Shown here: positions 30,901 through 41,250 of the stretch, in pieces
How positions within the stretch are numbered: position 1 is the stretch's first letter
How the letters are laid out: every line of letters starts with the position of its first letter
NCBI RefSeq assembly: GCF_033958435.1
Contig: NC_134158.1
Location: 6,157,837 to 6,221,836, forward strand
DNA length: 64,000 nucleotides
Source of the DNA: Carettochelys insculpta
Lineage: Eukaryota > Chordata > Testudines > Carettochelyidae
Direction of reading: 5' to 3'
Program-made: the position numbers and the translations under genes
Notes under the pieces: model-generated
What the model was told of the DNA's origin: nothing
Seen by the model: the letters and a program-made list of their open reading frames with translations, nothing else
Databases searched by the model: none

Positions 30901-33900
30901 TGTGGGGATAAACTCCCATAGCCTATAAAATTCCCTCAATGGCGCGCGTCTCAAAAAGCCTCTGACAACCACGTCCAGCTCCTGGCCTTCTCATGCGGCT
31001 AAGTTTTTAAGCCTGGCAGAACTGTTTCTACTGACAGGAGAAGGGGCAAAAGGTGGCTCACCAATGCCTTAAAACCGGTTGCTTCGGGCAGGTGAGGCTC
31101 GTTAGCCCTGGTCGGTCGCTCACCTAGAAGAAGGTAAACTCTGATTTCAAAGCCCCGCTGCCTTGCGGTCACACCCAGCCTAGGGAAAGGCTTCGGGAGT
31201 TAACCCTGAGGAAAAATCTGGAGTTGGAGACCCGAAGGCAGCCTGATGCTACTTTTGACATCTTCCTGGCAACTCCTGCGGTGCTGCTGATTCCAAACCG
31301 TACCGGCTCGCCGTTCCTTTGGATTCATCAGCAACATGGAGGGGGGGATCCGCTACATGGGCAACAGCTCATCCTCCATACAAAATTTGCCTGGGCATGT
31401 GCCCTGGAGAGGACACTCCAGCTTCGCCTCACAGCATCGGCCTAGACGCTGCTATAGATCCAACCCTGGGTGCAACAACACACCATAGTCCTCCAGGACT
31501 GATGGATGCCTGTATGCCTGGATCTATCTAGTTACACAGATTGAAACTCTCTAATCCAGATCTCTCTCATCCAGCAAACTCCGTAATCTGGCATGATTGT
31601 AATTAGCCGGACGACTGCTTACCAAGTTTTCCACATTCCATAAAGTTGTTTCCAGCCACCAGCCCTGGCTCTCAGTGTTCTGGGCTGTTATTTAGCTGTA
31701 ATTTACTCCTAAATGTCTTCTGGGAGCTGTGATGGGGTTCAGGGGTCCCCATGCACTGCACCATGGCCGCAGGCAGGAGTGACTCTCACTCAGCAGGTAG
31801 AATAGAAAGTTTATTAGGCAACAGAGGCCCAGTTTCTCACAGAAGAGTCAGTGCAGCAATCAGAGACAGTCATTCCAACCCGTCCCGGGGAGAGGAGCCC
31901 GAGGGGTGCCCCTCTGGGGTGAAGCTTCCCCCCTCGCCCAGCTGGCTGCCTTCCAGCTCCCTCTCCTCTCCAGCTTCTAACTGCCCCCTCCGATTCAAAC
32001 CCAGCTTGGCTCCTCCCTCCTCTTTGTTCAGGGCAGGGGTGTTACCTGCCAGCCCAGGTTATAGCCCCAGGGTCATCCTTAGCCACTGGGAGCTGCTCTG
32101 CTTGTCTCACACACATCCAGCCTGAGTCTCACACATGCACTCCCCCCACTCCATCACAGGAGCGCAGTGAGCAGTGGAAGTGTTGGTAATGTTCTAGAGA
32201 ATATTGATCTCCCATGGTCCAGCAAATTCTCTCATGCACCTTCCGTCAGGTCCCGAGGATGCCAGATGAGAGAGGTCCAACCTGTACATCCACCCCCATG
32301 CGTGTACATCCACCCCCATGCGTGTACATCCACCCCCATGCGTGCCTTTCTACCTACCTACTTATTTTTACTCTCTGTCACAGTCAAGCTCGTTGGGGAA
32401 TCAAAGAAGTGCACCAGCTAGCGGGAGGGCTCCACAATGGGATTCTGGAGGGACAGGACAATCTGTGCTAATCGCTGACTGACGCACACAAATAAACATG
32501 CTGACATCAGCTACTCACCCCCCAGCGCTATCACAGCAATCATCAGGAGAATATTGCCAATCCATCCGGCCCACAGTGCTGTCCGGTGCCACTGAGGACA
32601 CATGGGACCTGTAGGAACCACCATCTGGTGAGAAACTTTTTGGATTTGTTGTATGAAAGATTGTTGCAAAGAAAAATAGAGCCCTGAGTTTACAGTGTGG
32701 TCAGAATCTTAATTCTTTACGGAGTTTATTACAGTTGTGTGTCCTATATGCTCACCTGCTCTTCTTGTTTTCCTTTGTAGACCAGTCTGGGATGGCTGGA
32801 GAGCAACCTGAGTTTTTGTAAACCCAACAGGGGTGAAATTTTGTCCATTTTCTTGAAACTGTTTTTTTTTTTTAATTAAAATAACTTTTTCTCAATATTG
32901 CAGATTTCCCACATTTTAAAATTAAACATTTTTTATTCTATTATATTTCTTCGTTCTTCAGGTTCTCTTTCAATATGACTCCATTATTCTGATTTATTGT
33001 TGATTGCGTTCATTAAGTCAGAGAGGTGGCCGTGTTAGTCTGTGTCTTCAAGAACAACAAGAAGTCCTGTGGCACCTTATAGACTAACATATTTTGGAGC
33101 ATAAGCTTTCATGGGCAAAGACCCACTTTAGCTTATGCTCCAAAATATCTGTTAGTCTACAAGTTGCCCCAGGACTTCTTGTGTTCATTAAGTATCTCAT
33201 AAATCTGCATACTGTGGCAGTCACACGCAAGCCAATGGCAAAGTCCAGGAGGAAAGAGACACTAGTTGGCAAGTTAGCAGCTGCATGTACAGCTCAGACA
33301 AGATCTGATCCCGGCAGTTCTACAGTCTCAAGACCAAACTATGAACGTTCAACTCAAATGTTATTTCCACTTTAATGCCTAGATGTAACCACTGGTATCC
33401 ACCAAAGGCATGGACGGATGTCTAAAGCCTCAGAAAATGACTAGACATTAAATGGAATGGATGAATGAATAACAACTGCCATGATCTTGTCAGCAAGTCC
33501 AACAACATCTGATCTCTGAAGTTATCCAGAAGGAAAACTGGAAAGATCTGGGATGCATTTTCTTTGTCCGTTGTTGGAAGGCGGGACAGTGGGCCAAATG
33601 GACCATTGGTCTGACCCTGCATGGCTGCTCCATTCTTCCATCAGCCATGGGCAACTAAAGGAATATGGAAAAGGGGCTTAGCAAAGACACCCTCCATCAA
33701 ATACCTGTGTGTGAGGGAGAGAGAGAGAACCTAAGGAACATGACACAGAAGACAGGTAGAGAGAGGCTCAGGTTACCCAGAGATGGGCACAGAAAGGATT
33801 CAGCATTGCTATTTGTTTTCCCGGATTTGTTTTTCCTCAAATGTTTCCCACATTTTTGGAGGGGCTGGAAACTTTTTTTTGTAAACACCTTCAGTTAGGC

Positions 33901-36900
33901 GATTTCTGTTTACGTTGTCCAGGTTCATTTACTATGGTGCATGGCTGAAAACTTGATTGGTCAGCTTAGCCACATGGCATTGAAAGAGGCTCATTTTAAA
34001 CAATCTTGAAGTCATAGAATCATGGAAAAGTAGGGCTTGGAGGGACCACAAGAAACCATCCAGGCCACCTTCCTCCTCCCTCACTCCATGCTGAGCCAGG
34101 ACCACGTTCACCTGGACTGTCCTTGACTGGTCTTTGTTTAAGCTAGTCTTCAAAACTTCCAAACTTCTAATGACTGTGATTCCACAGCCTCCCTTGCTAA
34201 CCCCTTTCAGTGCCTATCTTCAGAGTCAGGCCAGGTCTACACTAGGAGGTAAAATCAATTTCAGTCCAATTGTGAGAATTGTGTGGCTGGATTCAACGTG
34301 TCTAAAGTTGATTTTTCACACTGCAGAAAGTTGATGGGAAAAACTCTCCTGTCAACTTTCCTTATTCCTAGCGGGGAGGCAGGAGTACAGGCGCCAGCAT
34401 AGGAAGCCCATAAGTTAAATTTAGGGGGTCCCTACGAGGCATGCTAAATTGATCTCTGGAAGATGTACCACCGTCAATTTTTTCCGGTAGAGAAGATGTA
34501 CCCTTGGAAAGTTTCCCCTGTAGTCTAACTTAATGCTCCCCTGCTGCAAATTAAGCTGATTATTGTTTATCTTATTTTCAGAGGCCCTGGAGAACAATTG
34601 ATCAACAACCTCAGGGTACGTCTACACTACGGAGAAGATCGACCCAGTCAGGGTCGATCTTCCAGAGTTCGCTTTTAAGCACCTAGTAGAAACACACAAA
34701 ATTTAACTATCTGGGATTAACAGTTGACCCATGTATTCCTCGATAGTGCAAGGAGGAAGTGAGGTCAATGGGAAAGTTTCTCCCGTCGACCTCTCTCTGT
34801 GTAGAAGGCCAGGTAAGTTGATTGCAGATAAGTCAATATAAGCTCTCTAATTGCTGTACCTAGAATTGTGTATCTTCAATCAATTTATCTGTCTAGTGCA
34901 GACCAAGCCTCACAGTGAAAAACTAGTATCATGTTCCCCCTCGGATGTTTCTTTTCTAGCTTAAACATACCCAGTACTTTGAAGCTCCCCTCATATGTCA
35001 TGTTTTCTAAACCTCTTCTAAATATCTTTCTGTCCTGACATCAAGACCTCTCCCCATTTCAAAATGACGATGTTTGACAGCAAAAAATGGTGATTAAAGA
35101 GCTTGCAAGGAACAGGTGCAAGAATAAAAATACCAGCCTCTTTTCACAAGCCAGTTGAGGTAACCACAATCCACCCCACAGAAGGCAAGGCCGGAAAGGA
35201 CTGTTCTGATTATTTTGTCTGACTTCCTGTAACATGCAGACCAGAGTGCCGTCTCAAAAATGTTCCTAGAGCAAAGCTTGTTGACAAAACGCCCACAGTT
35301 GATTTAAAACTTATCAGTGATGGTGAATCCACCAGGAGCCTGCGTAAATTGTTCCAGTGCTTAATTATTCTCACCGCTAAAACTTTATACTTCGGCCAGG
35401 TCCACACTAGACCTTAAAGTTGGTTGTAGGTATGCAGTTCTAGCTATGGCTATTGAGTAGCTGGAATCAACTAAGCTACAATTGATTTACCTGGCCATCC
35501 TCACTCAGGGAAGTCAATAGGAGAAACTCTCTCGTCAACATCCCTTATTCCTCACGAGATTAGGGAGTACAGAGATCGACTGCCAACCCCAGATAGTTTG
35601 ATTTACGCATCCCCACTAGGCATGTGAAATCCAACCCTGGAACATAGAGTAGTGAAGACATATCCTTTTGTCTCCAGTTTGAAGCTGTCTAGCTTCAACG
35701 TCCAGCTATTGGATCATGTCAGCTCGGTTTCTGCTAGCCGTTAGTAAATATTTGTTCCTCACCTACGTGTTTATGGACAGTGATCAAGTCACCCCATGAT
35801 CTTCTCTTGCTAAGCTGCATGGACGGAGCTCTTTGAGCCTGTCATTATAAGGATTTCTGACTTTTAATCATTTTCAGAGCTCTTCTCTGACCCCTCTCCC
35901 ATTTATCAGGCACCAGAACAGGACTTAGGATTCCAGCCAAGTTTGCCCCAGTGCCAAAAGCGAGGCAATATAACCTCTTTGTTCCTACGCACACTTCCCC
36001 TTTGATGCCTCATGTTTAGCTGATGGCCTGTCATGACTCCTAAATCTCTGGGTGGCTGCTTCCCAAGAGAGAGTCCCCCACCTGCACAAGTGGTCTGCAT
36101 GCATTGTTCCCATATGTGACGCAGATGGGGGCACACAGGGGGGGTCTCATGCAACACTGTCATGCCCCCACCCCCACACTCAGCATCAGTGCCACACCAC
36201 ATCGGATGAGCACAGGGGCACTCCTGCCCCTGCCCCGCATCGGCACTGCTTGAAAGCACGATGCCTAGGCTGCACCATGCCAGGGGAGAGGGACGTTGCC
36301 TCCGCACACACCAGAAGTGGTGCAGCACTTCTATGGGGAGCGGCAGGCAAGGGTGCAGCAGGGGTGGGAAGAAGGCAGGGCCTGGGTGGAGCATGGCCAT
36401 GAGGGGAGGAGTATGGCCAGGGCAGGAGCAGGAGGGGCGGGGCATGGTGGATAAAGGAGGGGGCAGGGGAGAAGCTGGGGCAGGAGTGGAGGGGAATGGT
36501 GGGCAAGGGGTGGGGCTTGGGCAGGGAGGGGGCAGAGCAGAGGCACTTGGCTGATTGCCCCCCCCCACCATCCCCACCTGGTCACCTGTTGGTTCCCTTT
36601 GGATTCAGTCATGTCCATTAGGGCCCAGTTCAGCAAAACAGCCTCTGTCAGCAAAGAACTTGGATGTGGGTTTAACTTTAACAATGTGCCCTGGTCCCCT
36701 GGACTGTAATGGGCTTAGGGAAGTGGTTAAAGAGAGACACATGCATGACAGGGAGAAGATTGTGCAGCGATGGACGAGATATTGCACCGAGCTATACAAG
36801 GCACAGGTGGACCTGAGTGTGTCAGAGAGACTGACTGAAGAATTGAAAGAGATAATTCCCCCGAGCATCAAGAGTGAGACCGATATTTTGAAGGAGGAAG

Positions 36901-39900
36901 TAGAAAAAGCAGTGAAATGACTAAAGAACAACAAGAGCCCTGGAAATGATAAGATCATGGGAGTGATGATCAAATATGGCATAGAAAGCATAATTCAGGA
37001 AATACACCGACTATGTAACATAGCATGGAAAGAAGGGAAGGTGTCTAAGGAATGGACAAGATCTGTGCTAGTGACAATACCCAAGAAAGGAAGTACATTG
37101 GAGTGCAAGAACTACAGAACAATAGCCCTAAAAAGTCATCTAGGTAAGGTGCTGATGATGAAACTGACTGAGAGATTAAGATCGCAGATAGAAGAACATA
37201 TAGCAGACAAGCAAGCGGGGTTCAGAAAAGATAGAAGTACCATACAGCAGATATTGGCACTAAGACTGATAGCAGAGAAAGCTCAACGAAAGAACAAGAA
37301 CATATACACTTGCTTTGTCGATTTTCAAAAGGCATTTGACAATATAGATCAGAAAGTGGCTTGGGCGGTGTTGGAGTCATAGGGAGTGGATAGCAGACTG
37401 ATACCGTTGTTGAAAGATATCTGTGATAATGCAGAGGCAGTGGTGAGACCATGCGGGGAGTTGGGAAGTTGGTTTAAAACAAGTAGAGGTACCAGACAAG
37501 GAGATCCAATATCGCCATGTATCTTCATCGCACATCTGGAGAGAGCGATGGACAAGATCAAGGAAGAGGTAAAAAAAGAAAAAGAATTAACAACTTGAGG
37601 TTCGTGGATGATATAGTTATCATTGAGGAAGATCATAGAATCACAGAATACCAGGACTGGAGGGGACCTCGAGAAGCCATCGAGTCCAGCCCCCTGCCCT
37701 AATGGCAGGACCAAGTATTGGCTAAACCATCCCTGATAGACATCTATCTAACCTGTTCTTAAATATCTCCAGTGATGGAGATTCCACAACCTCCCTTGGC
37801 AATTTATTCCACTGTTTGACCACCCTGACAGTTAGGAACTTTTTCCTAATGCCCAACCTAAATCTCCCTTGCTGCAGTTTAAGTCCATTGCCCTTGTTCT
37901 ATCCTCAGAGGCCGAAAAGAACAAGTTTCCTCCCTCCTCCTTATGACACTCTTTTAGATACCTGAAAACCGCTATCATGTCCCCCCTCAATCTTCTCTTT
38001 TCCAAGCTGAACAAGCCCAATTCTTTCATCCTTTCTTCATAGGTCACATTCTCTAGCCCTTTAATAACTCTTGTCGCTCTTTTCTAGACCCTCTCTAATT
38101 TCTCCACATCTTTCGTGAACTGTGGTGCCTAGAACTGGACACAATACTCCAGCTGAGGCCTAACCAGCGCAGAGTAGAGCGGAAGAATGACTTCTCGTGT
38201 CTTGTTCACAACACACCTGTTGATGCATCCCAGAATCATGTTTGCTTTTTTTGCAACAGCACTGTTGACTCATATTTAGCTTGTGGTCCACTATAACCTC
38301 TAGATCCCTTTCTGCTGTAGTCATTCCTAGACAGTCTCTCCCCATTCTGTATGTGTGAAACTGATTGTTCCTTCCCAAATAGAGCACTTTGCATTTGTCC
38401 TTATTAAACTTCATCCTGTTTACCTCAGACCATTTCTTCAATTTATCCAGATCATTTTGAATTATGACCCTATCCTCCAAAGCAGTTGCAACGCCCCCCC
38501 CCAGCTTGGTATCATCTGCAAACATAACAAGCGCACTTTCTATGCCAATATCTAAATCGTTGATGAAGATATTGAACAGAACTGGTCCTAAAACAGACCC
38601 CTGAAGAACCCCACTTGTTATACTTTTCCAGCAGGAATGAGAACCATTAAGAACTACTCTCTGAGCATGGTTATCAAGCCAGTTATGCATCCACCTTATA
38701 GTAGCCTCATAGTAGCTTCATATAGTAGCCTCACGTTATAGAAGCAAGCGAAAACGGTGCGGGTGTTAAATGAAGAAGGGAAGCGGTACGGACTGATTAT
38801 GAACATTGATAAAACAAAAGCAATGGTATTTGGAGATAAGGAAATAAGAAGAAAGATCAGTGTCGATGGTATTGAACTAGAAAATGCAGAGAAGTTCACA
38901 TATCTGGGGAGGGGAGCAACATAACGTATGATCTAGACTGTAAGAAGGAAATAGAGACTAGAATAGCAAATGCAAGAGCAAGTTTGAAGGTGATGGATAA
39001 GATCTGGAAAAGCAAAGCAATTAGCTTAAGAATGAAGCTGAGTGTCTTGAAAATGTGTGTATTCAGCAGCATATTGTACAGATGTGAGACATGGGTGATA
39101 ACGAAAGATTTGAAAAGAAGAATATTGGCGTTTGAAAGGAGTTCTTATGAAAGATTTTGAGAATAGGATGGAAGCAGAAGGTCACCAATGAGGAATTACA
39201 TAGGAAGATGCAGTAGAAAGAAAACCTGCTGCAGAAGGTTATAAAACGGAAGCTGCAACTATTTGGACATATTTGCAGAATGAACAATGAACAAATAATC
39301 AAGACCTTGGTACTGGGCATAATGGACGGTTTGAATAGGAGAGGCAGACCCCACAGAGAATGGATAGATGATGTCGTAGATTGGTGCGGAGCTGGTCTAC
39401 AGAAACTAAACCACTCTGCAGTGGATAGGGAAAGATGGAAGGAAACAGTGAGAGAGGCGTCAGACACCAACATGCGCTGAGCCCACGGTTCTTGATGATG
39501 ATGATGATGGTGGTGATGATGATGACACGCATGACCTGTTTTGTCAAACTGGGGCCTTACAGCGTGAGGAAGCACAATTCTAACCAAAGGTGGAAGGTCT
39601 GTAGGTGAAACTCTCTGGCCTGGGGTATGCAGGTGGCCAGTTGTGACAATCAGAACAACACTTACAGATGTGCAACGTCTGTGTCACAGTTACCTAGAGA
39701 GAGACATGCCCTGCCCTGAAGGTGCTGGGTGCATGGGCTGAAATGCCCTCCCCTCCCTGCAGAGAACCACTCTAAAGCCTAGAGGCCACTTAAGTCCTAT
39801 TGTGCATACCATAAATTGGACATTGGCCTTTTGTGCTGAGCCCTCCACAGAGGTAGGATGGTGGGGAGAGGAAACAGTAGCTTCAAGATAGCCACTGTGA

Positions 39901-41142
39901 AGTCCCAGCTGTCCAGAGTGAGCTGAGAACTGTCACTTTCTTGAAGGGTTTCTCAGGAAATGTGTTGATGCTGCACTTTGCAGCAAGCATGTGTAGCACA
40001 AGTGCTAGCCTGGGGCTTGTGAGCCCAGGCGTCTCCAAAACAGCTTCATGTGCCACTTCATGTGCCCAGCAGCCCTGGGATTGCTCTCATTTATGGACAT
40101 TCCAGAGCAACTTGGATTATGGTGGGTGACCATCCGTCCCGTATTGGTTGGGACAGTCCCGTATTTGAGACGCCAAAAAGGCGTCCCGACTTTTATTTTA
40201 AAAGGGATGAATTGCGCCATATTGGACTGTCCCCACCCCTGAGGAAGCATGGGCAGCTGCAGCTTCCCCAGAGCTCCCAGGGAGCACCAGCAGCTGCTGC
40301 CCCGGGCTTGGAGGAGCAACCCCTTCCCCCCATCCCATATTTGCACAAGCCCTTAGGCAAAGACAGCCACTGACTCAAAGAGCTGGCAGGAGGGTGAACA
40401 GAGATGTATGGCAACTACTCCATGGTGGAGCCAGGCCTAGACCACCTGGAGTCAGCTGCTAACCCCTGCTGCCCCAATAGCACTGAGGGTTCATATAGCG
40501 CCTGCAGCTGGTCCCCCTCCAGGCAGGTGTCTGAGCTGTTTTTAATCCTTTCCAATTCCCCAGTAGCCTGGATCCATCCCTGGGAGGCAGGTGGACTTGA
40601 ACCTGGGATGTCTGGAGCTCAGTGCAGAAGCCTCTACAGCTTGAGCTGAAAACCAGCTGGCTCTCAGCTTTCTTTCTGCGAGTTGTGCCACTGTGTAGTG
40701 CCACTACATGGGACAGCAAACCACACCCCCTAAGTGTGTGAGTTACACATCTACCATTCCACCAGCCAGAGTTCAGTGGCCCACCGCTGGGGAAGTGCTT
40801 CCTCATGCACCCTCCTGAAGGGGCGAGTGAGTGTCTGGGCTTCCCCTTTCCACCCCAGGCTTCTGCACTGACAGACCTGCACTCACCAGTGAGCTGTGAC
40901 CGAGAGCTGATCAGAAGTATCCCTGCCACTCCCCAGAGGCCAGAGCGTCACCCCCGGCATGGCCCTGCTCTGGAGCAGGCATTGAAAGCAACGGGCTGCC
41001 CAGCAAAACCCACCCTAGGGTTTAAAATGCACCGTCTGGGAAATAAGAGCCACTTACCAGGGGGCTCAGCAGAAAGGGGCTTCCTAGAGCCAGGAGAGCC
41101 AGAGGGGATGTTCAGCTCCACATAGGTTACGTTGTCTGCCAT
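24786..41142 (-). CDS. KLRB1/NKR-P1-like inhibitory C-type lectin receptor, six exons, 243 residues
   Basis: The exons on minus are 41142-41058, 32608-32519, 28128-27964, 26765-26611, 25600-25488 and 24909-24786. They total 732 bases, and every junction keeps phase with GT/AG borders. The protein starts [10 protein letters not shown], where V5-T-Y-V-E-L10 fits the ITIM consensus. Cys32-Pro and a W-H-R-x-A-L block precede the membrane helix (about 38-60). The stalk (64-113) has Cys105. The lectin-like domain (about 118-243) has Cys121, 132, 149, 215, 228 and 236, W-V-G-L, W-T-W-L-D-G and N-W-V-C-Q. No EPN or WND calcium motif is seen, as in NK-type domains. Sequons lie at Asn143 and Asn190. 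The six-exon plan, ITIM and juxtamembrane pattern fit NKR-P1/KLRB1 best; another group V lectin receptor is possible. Confidence 0.86.
24910..26610 (-). other. Introns 4 and 5 of the KLRB1-like gene, GC-rich, apart from exon 5
   Basis: Long open frames on both strands result from high GC and lack of stops. Apart from exon 5, no domain is seen. Confidence 0.5.
25488..25600 (-). CDS. KLRB1-like exon 5: middle lectin-domain exon
   Basis: 113 bases between CTGCAG and GTGAGT. Contains I-W-V-G-L-S-R and E-N-W-T-W-L-D-G-S, and ends in phase 2 as the CLEC2-like exon at 4022-4128 does. Confidence 0.87.
26611..26765 (-). CDS. KLRB1-like exon 4: first lectin-domain exon
   Basis: 155 bases between GCTGCAG and GTAAAG. 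Contains C-P-M-D-W, D-K-C-Y, T-W-N-E-S and D-C-A-R-R-D-S-Q-L, the standard opening of an NK-type lectin domain. Confidence 0.87.
27376..27716. repeat. Penelope-like 3' tail, inverted pair (intron 3)
   Basis: A minus-oriented part (GTCCTGTAGCACC ... GACAGACCCACTTCTTGAGA) is followed by a plus-oriented part (GTTAGTCTTTAAGGTGCTAC ... CAGACTAACCCAGCTACC). Confidence 0.6.
27964..28128 (-). CDS. KLRB1-like exon 3: stalk
   Basis: 165 bases between TTTGCAG and GTAACC. Ser/Thr/Ala/Pro-rich with one Cys (residue 105) that could form a dimer disulfide. Confidence 0.8.
29190..30313. repeat. 67-bp minisatellite in intron 2 of the KLRB1-like gene
   Basis: About 17 copies of a 67-bp unit containing GGGGCCCTGATCTCAG and GTCTGTGCAGCGCCCGG, with several 63-bp variants lacking one TGTG and with T/C and A/G alternation. 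Open frames across it change frame at each unit, so it is non-coding. A lone related unit lies at about 41555-41615. Confidence 0.92.
30314..31727. other. Intron 2 sequence, unclassified
   Basis: Around 30840-31500 the sequence has the look of an interspersed repeat (possibly a LINE 5' region), but no coding domain was recognised. Confidence 0.3.
31728..32158 (-). repeat. Solo gypsy LTR in intron 2 of the KLRB1-like gene
   Basis: 431 bp, TGTGATGG to CCATCACA, reverse orientation to the LTR at 3396 (TTTATTAG at about 31810 is the inverted poly(A) signal region). A perfect 5-bp duplication, GGAGC, flanks it at 31723-31727 and 32159-32163. Confidence 0.88.
32284..32343. repeat. 20-bp tandem repeat, three copies
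   Basis: GTACATCCACCCCCATGCGT repeated three times without change. Confidence 0.9.
32519..32608 (-). CDS. KLRB1-like exon 2: transmembrane segment
   Basis: 90 bases between CTACAG and GTGAGT. Encodes P-M-C-P-Q-W-H-R followed by a hydrophobic helix ([11 protein letters not shown]), with no internal charge after Arg37. Without a basic residue in the membrane, coupling to an activating adaptor is unlikely. Confidence 0.85.
33020..33182. repeat. Penelope-like 3' tail, inverted pair (intron 1)
   Basis: A minus part (33020-33122) ends in TTTTGGAGCATAAGCTTTC. It is followed at once by a plus part with AGCTTATGCTCCAAAATATC and TTAGTCTACAAG. Confidence 0.65.
33420..33640 (+). repeat. CR1-like LINE 3' fragment
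   Basis: Contains a decayed form of the common CR1 tail (GGACCATTGGTCTGACCCTG, then ATTCTTCC), comparable to the better-preserved tail at 47250-47325. Confidence 0.5.
34013..34228 (-). repeat. CR1 LINE 3' fragment
   Basis: Begins with TCATAGAATCATGG and continues with the usual inverted CR1 end (GGAGGGACC, CATCCAGGCCACC, then CCTCCC). Confidence 0.65.
34229..34507. mobile_element. MITE of the 'ctacactag' family, copy 1
   Basis: Left end GCCAGGTCTACACTAGG, right end AGAAGATGTACCCTTGG. The internal blocks ACTCTCCTGTCAAC and CCTTATTCCTAGCG are shared with the copies at 34614, 35394, 49607 and 50161. Confidence 0.6.
34614..34910. mobile_element. MITE of the 'ctacactag' family, copy 2
   Basis: GGGTACGTCTACACTACGG at the left; CTAGTGCAGACCAAGCC mirrors it at the right. 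The inner blocks are partly rearranged. Confidence 0.55.
35170..35393 (-). repeat. CR1 LINE fragment
   Basis: Contains TTTGTCTGACTTCCTGTA and AATCCACCAGGAGCC, typical inverted CR1 3' sequence, without a poly(A)-like end. Confidence 0.5.
35394..35668. mobile_element. MITE of the 'ctacactag' family, copy 3
   Basis: GGCCAGGTCCACACTAGACC to GTAGTGAAGACATATCC, with the inner CTCTCTCGTCAACATCCC block. Confidence 0.6.
36690..37631 (+). pseudogene. Non-LTR retrotransposon RT, 5' part (split by a CR1)
   Basis: One frame with stops at 36918, 37380 and 37596 encodes [40 protein letters not shown] and [11 protein letters not shown]. After a frame shift in an A-rich run it gives [10 protein letters not shown]. 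These are RT motifs of a LINE. The CR1 at 37632 cuts it. The clade is unclear; RTE-like is possible. Confidence 0.75.
37632..38700 (-). mobile_element. CR1 LINE fragment inserted in another LINE
   Basis: Starts on plus with ATCATAGAATCACAGAATAC, the inverted CR1 terminus. On minus, 38690-38160 encodes an RT part with [20 protein letters not shown] and F-N-K-D-K-C-K. A later piece (38047-37832) encodes a CR1 C-terminal block ([10 protein letters not shown]). 5'-truncated with frame breaks. Confidence 0.85.
38745..39530 (+). pseudogene. Non-LTR retrotransposon, 3' part with GAT-repeat tail
   Basis: Continues the element of 36690-37631: [10 protein letters not shown], then F-T-Y-L-G. A final frame ends [14 protein letters not shown] and R-E-A-S-D-T-N-M-R with a stop at 39478-39480. 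A (GAT)n tail follows at 39493-39530. A second, short 3' end of this family lies reversed at 50832-50950. Confidence 0.7.
39531..41057 (-). other. Intron 1 remainder of the KLRB1-like gene
   Basis: No gene. A short inverted motif near 40120-40215 (CCCGTATTGG ... AGTCCCGTATTTGAGACGCC) looks like part of a small DNA element. Confidence 0.35.
41058..41142 (-). CDS. KLRB1-like exon 1: cytoplasmic tail with ITIM
   Basis: ATG at 41142-41140; ends in one extra base before GTAAGTG. Encodes 28 residues with a single tyrosine, inside V-T-Y-V-E-L. The downstream part is Pro/Ser-rich. Confidence 0.85.
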
Positions 41143-41250
41143 GGTGCGAGCAGCTGAGGTGAGCCCACAGTGTGCGTGCTGGCTGTGATCGCAGGGCAGC
41201 CGGCAGCGTGAATGTGCACGAAAATGACCTCAATCCAACATCAGGAAGTG
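41143..41250 (-). promoter_or_regulatory. Proximal 5' flank of the KLRB1-like gene with an ETS-type site
   Basis: CAGGAAGTG on plus at 41242-41250, about 100 bases upstream of the ATG, fits an ETS/PU.1-type core common in leukocyte promoters. There is no TATA box at the usual distance. The motif is short and may be chance. Confidence 0.25.

Noticed and set aside
39063..39587. Histidine-rich and aspartate-rich short proteins from the GAT arrays (also near 50680-50865)
   Set aside because: Translation of the microsatellite tails of a LINE.
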